Of a stretch of DNA of 7,766 bases, positions 1 to 5,591 are shown piece by piece. A program made the position numbers and the translations under genes. The notes under the pieces are model-generated. The model worked only from the letters and a program-made list of their open reading frames with translations, made no database searches and was not told the origin of the DNA. The number at the start of each line of letters is the position of its first letter. Position 1 is the stretch's first letter. The stretch comes from an uncultured Oscillospiraceae bacterium (lineage in GTDB: Bacteria > Bacillota > Clostridia > Oscillospirales > Oscillospiraceae): assembly GCA_905233785.1 (NCBI GenBank), contig CAJOCV010000084.1:1-7766 (forward strand). Direction: 5' to 3'.

Positions 1-20
1 TCCGGATGTTGGATTGTACC

Positions 21-56
21 GCGCGGGCGACCGCAAGGGCGAAGGGCGCCCCTACG
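21..56. repeat. Possible GC-rich interspersed repeat or hairpin at the left edge
   Basis: Downstream of metG, positions 25-29 (GGGCG) can pair with 47-51 (CGCCC), and GGGCGCCC (44-51) is itself palindromic. On the minus strand the segment reads GTAGGGGCGCCC...GGTCGCCCGC. From memory this style resembles short GTAGGGGCG...CGCCCGC intergenic repeats common in gut Clostridia, but I could not check that. There is no U-tract to make it a clear metG terminator, and the window ends before the flank can be read. Confidence 0.35.
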
Positions 57-80
57 GGATTTACGGCTGTGTTACGCAGC

Positions 81-2021
81 TCAGCAGAGCTGAGAGCCGG
101 CGGGAACCGAATCGTCGAGCATCAGCAGGTGCAGCTCCTCCTTGCCGTTTACCTCACGCACGGCGGAGAGCAGCATGCCGCTCGATTCCTGCCCCATCAT
201 CTTGCGCGGCGGCAGGTTCAGAATGGCGACCACGGTCTTGCCCACGAGATCCTCCGGCTCATAGAACTTGTGGATGCCGGAGAGGATCTGGCGCGGCGTG
301 CCGGAGCCGTCGTCAAGCTGGAACTTGAGGAGCTTTTCGCTCTTCTTTACCGCTTCGCAGGCGAGCACCTTGCACACGCGCATATCGCACTTACTGAACT
401 CGTCGATCGTGACGTCCGGCAGCACGGGCGGGGTCTTGGGCGCGGGCTTTTCGGCCTCTTCCAGCTCTGCGAGCATCTTATTCATGTCGATGCGGGGGAA
501 GAGGGTCTCGCCCTTGTGCACCTGAACGTCCGCGGGCAGGACGCCGTAATCCCCGGCCTTGTCCCAGCTTCTTGCCGCTTCGTCCGCGCCGATCTGCTCG
601 AAAGCCTTTTCACAGCTTGCGGGCATGAAGGGCGTGAGGCACACGAGCGCCACGCGCAGCGCCTCGAGCAGGTTGTACATGACCGTGGCGAGACGGGGCT
701 TGAGCACCGGATTGCGAGCCAGCACCCAGGGTGCGGTCTCGTCGATGTATTTGTTGGCGCGCTGGATGAGCTTGAAGACCTCCTCAAGCGCGAGATGGAG
801 CTGGAAGGCGTCCATCTGCCTGGCGTAGGCGGCCTTGGTGCTCTGAATGAGGGAGACAAGCTCCTCGTCCACACGTTCCGCCTCGCGCTCGACAGGGAGC
901 TTTCCGCCGAAGTATTTCTCCACCATCGCGGTGGTGCGGGAGACGAGGTTGCCCAGATCGTTGGCAAGATCGGTGTTGATCGTGGAGATCAGCAGCTCGT
1001 TGGAGAAGTTGCCGTCGGAGCCGAAGGGGAAGGTGCGCAGCAGGAAGAAGCGCAGCGCGTCCACGCCGAACTTGTCCGCCAGCACATAGGGATCGACCAC
1101 GTTGCCCTTCGACTTGGACATCTTGCCGCCGTCAATGACGAGCCAGCCGTGCCCGTAGATCTTCTTCGGCAGCGGAAGCTCCATGCTCATGAGCATGGCC
1201 GGCCAGATGATGGAGTGGAAGCGGACGATCTCCTTGCCCACGATGTGCACGTCCGCGGGCCAGTACTTGTCGAAATCGTGGTAGCGATCGTTGAGAAAGC
1301 CGAGGGCGGTGCAGTAGTTAAACAGCGCGTCCACCCAGACGTAGACCACATGACCCGGATCAAAGTCCACCGGGATGCCCCAGGTAAAGCTCGTGCGGGA
1401 GACACAGAGATCCTCCAGACCGGGCTTGATAAAGTTGTTGATCATCTCGTTGACGCGGGAGGCGGGTTCGAGGAAGGTGCCGGTCTCCAGCAGCTCCTGC
1501 ACGGGCTTTGCGTACTTGGAGAGACGGAAGAAGTAGGCCTCCTCCTCCGCGTCGTGCACCTCGCGGCCGCAGTCGGGGCACTTGCCGTCCACAAGCTGGC
1601 TCTCGGTCCAGAAGCTCTCGCAGGGGGTGCAGTATTTGCCCTTGTAGGCGCCCTTGTAGATGTCGCCCTTCTCGTACATCTTCTTGAAGACGCGCTGGAT
1701 GGCCTCCACATGGTAGTCGTCGGTGGTGCGGATGAAGCGGTCGTTGGAGATGTTCATCAGCTTCCACAGATCGAGGATGCCGCCCTCGCCGGTGACGATC
1801 TTATCCACGAACTGCTGGGGCGTGACCCCGGCGGCCTTGGCCTTTTCCTCGATCTTCTGGCCGTGCTCGTCGGTGCCGGTCAGAAACATCACGTCATAGC
1901 CGCAAAGGCGCTTGTAGCGGGCGATGGCGTCGGTCGCCACGGTGCAGTAGGTGTGCCCGATGTGCAGCTTATCCGAGGGATAATAGATCGGGGTGGTAAT
2001 ATAGAAGGTTTTCTTTTCCAT
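81..2021 (-). CDS. metG: Methionyl-tRNA synthetase (MetRS)
   Basis: Class I aminoacyl-tRNA synthetase that attaches methionine to tRNA-Met in the cytoplasm, using ATP. The 646-residue product has the HIGH signature at residues 20-23 and KMSKS at 300-304. A CxxC...CxxC zinc-binding insert (Cys131, 134, 148, 151) lies in the connective region. The C-terminal ~110 residues (about 535-646) match the EMAP-II/Trbp111-like OB-fold tRNA-binding domain of long bacterial MetRS, which normally supports dimerisation and tRNA binding. Length is usual for this form. The ATG is preceded by AGGAG (2032-2036, 10-nt spacer), which supports this start. It is the last of four minus-strand genes, 155 bp after the VanW gene, with a palindromic repeat in the gap. 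No T-box leader or clear promoter is visible upstream. A small oddity is a Gly-rich stretch at residues 77-81 (TGEGG), about three residues longer than I expect at this otherwise conserved site. A 6-bp hairpin (77-92) overlaps the stop codon but has no U-tract. Confidence 0.97.
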   Translation of the reverse strand: MEKKTFYITTPIYYPSDKLHIGHTYCTVATDAIARYKRLCGYDVMFLTGTDEHGQKIEEKAKAAGVTPQQFVDKIVTGEGGILDLWKLMNISNDRFIRTTDDYHVEAIQRVFKKMYEKGDIYKGAYKGKYCTPCESFWTESQLVDGKCPDCGREVHDAEEEAYFFRLSKYAKPVQELLETGTFLEPASRVNEMINNFIKPGLEDLCVSRTSFTWGIPVDFDPGHVVYVWVDALFNYCTALGFLNDRYHDFDKYWPADVHIVGKEIVRFHSIIWPAMLMSMELPLPKKIYGHGWLVIDGGKMSKSKGNVVDPYVLADKFGVDALRFFLLRTFPFGSDGNFSNELLISTINTDLANDLGNLVSRTTAMVEKYFGGKLPVEREAERVDEELVSLIQSTKAAYARQMDAFQLHLALEEVFKLIQRANKYIDETAPWVLARNPVLKPRLATVMYNLLEALRVALVCLTPFMPASCEKAFEQIGADEAARSWDKAGDYGVLPADVQVHKGETLFPRIDMNKMLAELEEAEKPAPKTPPVLPDVTIDEFSKCDMRVCKVLACEAVKKSEKLLKFQLDDGSGTPRQILSGIHKFYEPEDLVGKTVVAILNLPPRKMMGQESSGMLLSAVREVNGKEELHLLMLDDSVPAGSQLC

Positions 2022-2063
2022 GCTGTCTTCTCTCCTGTATCTGAAAATGTTGGGTTAACAATA

Positions 2064-2176
2064 GTGAATAGTGAAAAGCGAATAGTGAAAAGTTAAGGAG
2101 TCCCCTTCGGGGACAAATTATAATTCGTCGCGAAGCGACACCTTAACTATTCACTATTCATTATTCACTTTTTCGC
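2064..2176 (+). repeat. Palindromic heptamer-armed intergenic element, copy 1
   Basis: A 113-bp imperfect palindrome. The left arm has four 7-bp units (GTGAATA, GTGAAAA, GCGAATA, GTGAAAA) plus GTTAAGG (2064-2098). The right arm mirrors it: CCTTAAC, TATTCAC, TATTCAT, TATTCAC, then an 8-nt variant (2141-2176). Over the inner 30 nt (2069-2098 against 2141-2170) the arms match at 25 positions. The core holds two perfect hairpins, GTCCCC-TTC-GGGGAC (2100-2114) and GTCGC-GAA-GCGAC (2127-2139), with AT-rich sequence between. The element touches the VanW gene stop codon and lies 27 nt before the metG ribosome binding site. It encodes nothing. A related copy in opposite orientation is at 5476-5586. 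It resembles a MITE or REP-type repeat. No U-tract follows the hairpins, so it is not a standard terminator. Confidence 0.85.
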
Positions 2177-3922
2177 TTATCCAAAGATCACCGTGGCTTC
2201 GCCCAGTACGGACTGCGTTCCGTAGTATTCGGGCGGCCAGGCGATGTCCTCCGGGTGCTTGTTATAGCTGCTGTACGGCTCCTTGATTGTGGCGATCTGG
2301 TTGCCGTTTGCATCGTAAACATGGCGCGTCGCCTGCGCGCCCCAGCCGGTCTGCACGTTGGTATAGACCGAATCGTAGACGATCCAGGTCTCGTTTGTCA
2401 GCTCCACATAGCTGCCGTCTACGTCGGTGCCCTGGATCTCCACGGTGAGCTGCTTATCGGCGTTGGTGTAAGCGCAGATGCGGATCGGGTATTCCCGGTT
2501 GTTGCGGAACTTGAAGTCCGGGTTCGGCCAGCTCACGGTGGCGTCATAGGCGATCGGCAGATAGTCCACCCGGAACTGGTGGCTCTGGCGGCTCACGGTC
2601 TCGAGATTGGCAAACATCATCGCGCAATAGAGCGTGGAGGACACCTGGCAGATGCCGCCGCCGACCTCCTGCACCACCTGACCGCTGGCGTAAGCGCCGG
2701 CCTCCAGAAAGCCCGCCTCGCGGGTGCGCTGCCCCACGACCTCGTTGTAGGAGAAAACCTCGCCGGGCATCAGCACATAGCCGTCGATTTTGGAGGCGGC
2801 AAGCTCGATGTTGTTGCAGCGGTTCTGCCCGCTGGAGGCGTAGACCGTCGTCTGGTAGCCCAGCACGTCCCGGAACAGCAGGGCTCGCAGCTCGTCGCCC
2901 GTGACCTCGGGCTCGGTGATGACAAGCGGGATCTCCACGGTCTGCATGAGCCCGGCGGCCTCCCAGGCGGCCTTCGCGGCCGCGGTGTCGAAGCTGCAGC
3001 CCACGACCTCGTCAATGACCTCAAAGCTTCCGTCGTCCTTGAAGGCGGCGTTCTGCGGCTCCACGTTCAGCTCGGCAAAGAGCGCGTCGTAGTCCGGCAT
3101 GGTGGGGGCGCCGTCGATCTGCTCGTAGCGGAAGCTGCGCTCGTCGTTCAAAAGCGCGCGGCATAGCCCGTCCACGATGGCGTCGGTGTTGAGCGACAGC
3201 TCGCCCGCGCCCTTGACCGAGCGGATTACGGCGTCTTCAAGATCGACCTCCGCCTCCGGGGAACCGGACACCCGTTCGTTGAACGCGGTGACAGCCTTCC
3301 CGGTCTCCGCGCGGATATAGCCTTCGTCCAGCAACGGGGTCTCCTGCGCCACGTCCGTGGGGTTAAAAAAGCTGCCGAGATACAAAAGCAGGTTCTGGTA
3401 AGCGTCCTGCGAGTGCCCGAAGCGATAGGCCGCGGCGGAAGCCGCGTCCGCTGTCAGCGCCGCGCCCGCCGCGCGCCTGTCAAGCAGGAAGCTTACGCCC
3501 AGGGGGAGAGAAACCCGCATGGGCTCGGCGGCGTCCTCGTCCCAGCCGGCGGCGTTGAGCTTATCGAGCGTCTCCGCCCGGGTAAGCCCGCCCACATCAA
3601 TGCCCTTGAGGGTCACGTTCGGCAGGTTCGTGTCGCTCTCGCTGATCCGGATGGCGGTATAGACCATCACGCCGATCACCACAGTCAGCAGGATTGCGAG
3701 CACGATGGCTGTGATCCTGAGCCGCTTGAGCAGACGTCTTCTCTTTTTGCGTTTGATACGGGCTCTGCGCGCACGGAGGGCTTCCTCGGCCTCCCGCTGC
3801 TGGGCGCGCTGCGCCTCCTCCCGCCGCTTCTCGGCGGCAAGCAGCGCGCGGCGTTCTTCCCGCGCCCGCTCCGCGCTGCGATCCACATGCGCTCCGCTGT
3901 GTTTTTCTTTGTTAGTAGCCAC
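2177..3922 (-). CDS. VanW-family membrane-anchored envelope protein with peptidoglycan-binding-like repeats
   Basis: Predicted single-pass membrane protein of 581 residues, mostly outside the cell. In order: a very charged Arg/Glu/Ala-rich, probably helical cytoplasmic segment (about 12-69) ending in a dense basic patch; one transmembrane helix (about 70-91); then an extracytoplasmic region. That region has one or two segments resembling the putative peptidoglycan-binding domain of YoaR/VanW proteins (the first opens near residue 99 with NVTLKGIDVGGLT) and a VanW domain (about 358-500) with GGGICQVSSTLY near 421. No G5 domain is evident at the C terminus. VanW domains occur in some vancomycin-resistance clusters and in many Clostridia unrelated to resistance. 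Their biochemical role is unknown, and no other van gene is present here. I chose the GTG at 3922 because AAGGAG lies 5 nt upstream. An in-frame ATG at 3979 would add 19 residues but has no ribosome binding site. The TAA stop directly touches a repeat element. Confidence 0.9.
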   Translation of the reverse strand: MATNKEKHSGAHVDRSAERAREERRALLAAEKRREEAQRAQQREAEEALRARRARIKRKKRRRLLKRLRITAIVLAILLTVVIGVMVYTAIRISESDTNLPNVTLKGIDVGGLTRAETLDKLNAAGWDEDAAEPMRVSLPLGVSFLLDRRAAGAALTADAASAAAYRFGHSQDAYQNLLLYLGSFFNPTDVAQETPLLDEGYIRAETGKAVTAFNERVSGSPEAEVDLEDAVIRSVKGAGELSLNTDAIVDGLCRALLNDERSFRYEQIDGAPTMPDYDALFAELNVEPQNAAFKDDGSFEVIDEVVGCSFDTAAAKAAWEAAGLMQTVEIPLVITEPEVTGDELRALLFRDVLGYQTTVYASSGQNRCNNIELAASKIDGYVLMPGEVFSYNEVVGQRTREAGFLEAGAYASGQVVQEVGGGICQVSSTLYCAMMFANLETVSRQSHQFRVDYLPIAYDATVSWPNPDFKFRNNREYPIRICAYTNADKQLTVEIQGTDVDGSYVELTNETWIVYDSVYTNVQTGWGAQATRHVYDANGNQIATIKEPYSSYNKHPEDIAWPPEYYGTQSVLGEATVIFG

Positions 3923-3927
3923 GTTTT

Positions 3928-3933
3928 CTCCTT
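3928..3933 (-). promoter_or_regulatory. Ribosome binding site that decides the VanW gene start
   Basis: AAGGAG on the minus strand, 5 nt before the GTG at 3920-3922. It favours this GTG over the in-frame upstream ATG at 3977-3979, which is preceded by CGCACGGAC and lacks a Shine-Dalgarno match. The site also falls inside the longer open frame, so starting upstream would mean translating through a near-perfect ribosome binding site. Confidence 0.75.
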
Positions 3934-4103
3934 GTGTGCCTGGGCGATGCCTCTCCTGAGCAATAGGAAGGCTTGGCATGTCCGTGCGCCGATGACACGC
4001 AGTCGCTTCGCGTCAATTCCGGAAATTACAATGCGCTTTTGACGGGGCTTTGCCTCGTCAAAAACACCCTGAACCGAGCGCTGCGAGGTCTCACGCCGAC
4101 CAA

Positions 4104-4130
4104 ACACGGCGCGTCCCCCGTGCGCCGTGT
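4104..4130 (-). terminator. Possible weak terminator-like hairpin after hemW
   Basis: Perfect 9-bp stem ACACGGCGC/GCGCCGTGT with a 9-nt loop, 57 nt past the hemW stop codon. On the minus strand the stem is followed only by TTGGTCGG, with no proper U-tract, so it would be a weak intrinsic terminator at best. It may instead be a processing or stability hairpin, or part of the VanW leader. Confidence 0.25.
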
Positions 4131-4187
4131 GCGATCAGCGTGAGCATTCTCGGCTTGCAGACCCCTCAAGGGACTTCAAGCGGAATG

Positions 4188-5459
4188 TTACGCCTCGTGC
4201 GCGCCGGCTTTCTGCTCGTAAAGCTCGGTAAAAAGCTCGTCCTCGCTCTTGGGGAGGCTGATCTTGCGTTCGGCCTGCTCCGCCCGATCCACCCAGGGGG
4301 TGTAGGCGGCGCGGCCGTTGGCCTGGGCTTCCAGCAGGATGCCGATGAGCGTGTTGGAAATCAGATAGCCCGGCACCGTGAAGTGCCAGCGCCCCTCTTC
4401 CTCCACGGCCCAGCCCTTTTCCGCGAAGGCGCGCAGGGTGCGCAGGATGGGCTGCCAATCCGCCTGGCAGCGGCGGCGGTAATCCTCCTCGGAGACGCCG
4501 CGGCTTGTGCGCATGGCGAGCATCAGATACTCCACCGCCCGCTCAAGCGTGTCTACCCGTTCATACTCGTCCACGATGCTGACCTTGTGGGACACGCGCG
4601 AGATATACTGCTTTAAATCCTTGACGAAGCTGTAGCGAAGATTTCCCACGCAGGAATGCGCGCCGGGGCCAAAGCCCATGTAGTCGTCCAGGTTCCAGTA
4701 TTTGAGATTGTGCTTTGACTCAAAGCCCGGGGCGCAGAAATTGGAGATCTCGTACTGGCGGTAGCCGTAGCGGGAGAGCATCTCGGCGGCGTAGGAATAC
4801 ATGTCCGCCTGCTCGTCCTCATCCGGCAGGATGGGGGAACCGTAGTAGTCGGCAAACATCTTGGTGCCCTCCTCGAGCTTGAGCCCGTAGCAGCTGATGT
4901 GCTCCGGGTGCATCTCCACGATCTGTGAGAGCGTCTCGGCCCAGTCGCTCTTGGTCTGGCTGGGCAGACCGTACATGAGGTCGATGCTCAGATTGTCAAA
5001 GCCCGCCCGCCGCGCGTCACGGAAAGCGCGCTCGGCCTGCTGAAAATTGTGGCGTCGGCCGATAAGCTTTAACAGATCGTTGTTTGTCGCCTGTACGCCG
5101 ATGGAAAGGCGCGTTACGCCCTCCTGCCGCAGCTCCTTGAGCATGGCGGGGTTCATGCTGTCGGGATTACACTCCACCGTGACCTCCGCGTCGAGGCGCA
5201 CGTTGCCGTTGCGCTTTAAAAGGTCGAAAATCTCCCCGATCCGCTCCGCCCCGTAGTAGCTGGGGGTGCCGCCGCCAAAATAGATGCTGTCCACCTCGTA
5301 GTTTTTGATCCCCGGGGCGGATTCGGCAATATGCTCCAGCAGCGCCTTGTGGTATGCCGGCATCAGCTCGTCACAGCCCGCGAGGGAGTAGAAATCGCAA
5401 TAGCTGCACTTGCTGGCGCAGAAGGGAATGTGGATGTAGATACCGAGTCTTGGTCTCAT
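4188..5459 (-). CDS. hemW: HemW-type radical SAM protein (heme chaperone, formerly called oxygen-independent coproporphyrinogen III oxidase-like)
   Basis: Radical SAM protein of the HemN/HemW family, 423 residues, cytoplasmic. The iron-sulfur motif is C14-x3-C18-x2-C21 followed by D22-F23. True HemN oxidases have a fourth Cys where Phe23 sits, so this is HemW, a family shown in other bacteria to bind heme and deliver it to respiratory proteins. Also visible are the SAM-binding GGGTPS (62-67), the ECNPD segment (96-100) and HNLKYW (250-255), the HNxxYW motif that I associate with heme-linked function in this family. The core seems to end near residue 379; residues 380-423 form an extra charged tail. 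The start is well supported: MRPRLGIYIHIPFC is the usual N terminus and AGGAG (5465-5469) lies 5 nt upstream. It follows htpG, separated by a palindromic repeat, and precedes the VanW gene by 265 bp. Heme-synthesis genes and the common hrcA-grpE-dnaK neighbours are absent from the window. Confidence 0.93.
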   Translation of the reverse strand: MRPRLGIYIHIPFCASKCSYCDFYSLAGCDELMPAYHKALLEHIAESAPGIKNYEVDSIYFGGGTPSYYGAERIGEIFDLLKRNGNVRLDAEVTVECNPDSMNPAMLKELRQEGVTRLSIGVQATNNDLLKLIGRRHNFQQAERAFRDARRAGFDNLSIDLMYGLPSQTKSDWAETLSQIVEMHPEHISCYGLKLEEGTKMFADYYGSPILPDEDEQADMYSYAAEMLSRYGYRQYEISNFCAPGFESKHNLKYWNLDDYMGFGPGAHSCVGNLRYSFVKDLKQYISRVSHKVSIVDEYERVDTLERAVEYLMLAMRTSRGVSEEDYRRRCQADWQPILRTLRAFAEKGWAVEEEGRWHFTVPGYLISNTLIGILLEAQANGRAAYTPWVDRAEQAERKISLPKSEDELFTELYEQKAGAHEA

Positions 5460-5475
5460 AAAAACTCCTGAAAGA

Positions 5476-5586
5476 GTGAACAGTGAAGAGTGAAGAGCGA
5501 ATAGTTAAGGTGTCGCTTCGCGACGATTTCAATTCGTCCCCGGAGGGGACTCCATAACTTTTCACTTTTCACTGTTCGCTATTCAC
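5476..5586 (-). repeat. Palindromic heptamer-armed intergenic element, copy 2 (inverted relative to copy 1)
   Basis: The same layout as the element at 2064-2176, on the opposite strand. On the plus strand the left arm reads GTGAACA, GTGAAGA, GTGAAGA, GCGAATA, GTTAAGG (5476-5510). The right arm reads CCATAAC, TTTTCAC, TTTTCAC, TGTTCGC, TATTCAC (5552-5586). The core has GTCGC-TTC-GCGAC (5512-5524) and GTCCCC-GGA-GGGGAC (5536-5550). Reverse-complemented, its core nearly matches copy 1, with a few substitutions and one indel, mostly in the first hairpin's loop and in the AT-rich linker. The arms match each other at 23 of 30 inner positions. It fills the htpG-hemW gap, from 5 nt past the htpG stop codon to 6 nt before the hemW ribosome binding site. 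No promoter for hemW is evident in it. Confidence 0.85.
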
Positions 5587-5591
5587 TGAAA

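Larger units (their letters stand above)
3923..4187 (-). other. GC-rich structured gap between hemW and the VanW gene
   Basis: 265 bp with no gene I can support. In transcription order it holds a 9-bp hairpin (4104-4130), a second long hairpin (4037-4063: TTTTGACGGGGC-TTT-GCCTCGTCAAAA read on the plus strand, 12 pairs with one wobble), an AATTTCCGGAATT near-palindrome (4013-4025), and the VanW ribosome binding site. An 11-mer, GTCGCTTCGCG (4002-4012), also occurs in both palindromic elements. No -35/-10 pair of quality was found. A frame open from 4107 crosses most of the gap, but it overlaps the VanW gene out of frame and has no ribosome binding site. The gap may be a structured leader or part of another interspersed repeat. 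Confidence 0.5.

Noticed and set aside
6..2096. Plus-strand open frame of about 696 codons opposite metG
   Set aside because: It mirrors metG almost exactly, resembles no protein family, has no ribosome binding site, and arises from GC-rich codon use on the real gene.
2115..2126. TATAAT inside palindromic copy 1 considered as a metG promoter
   Set aside because: On the minus strand the hexamer 17 nt upstream is TAAGGT and there is no TG extension, so there is no convincing -35 partner.
2064..2176. Regular short repeats considered as a CRISPR array
   Set aside because: The units are 7 bp and contiguous, with no spacers, and no cas genes are present.
2177..3922. VanW gene as evidence of a vancomycin-resistance cluster
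   Set aside because: No vanA/B ligase, vanH, vanX, vanY or vanRS is present, and VanW domains are common in Clostridia without resistance.
4037..4063. Strong hairpin considered as an intrinsic terminator
   Set aside because: Ts precede and As follow the stem on the plus strand, and the same holds on the minus strand, so no U-tract follows the stem in either direction.
3685..4107. Minus-strand frame of 140 codons running from the hemW-VanW gap into the VanW gene
   Set aside because: It overlaps the VanW N-terminal coding region out of frame and lacks a ribosome binding site. Its first part may be a translated repeat. Conservation would be needed to revive it.
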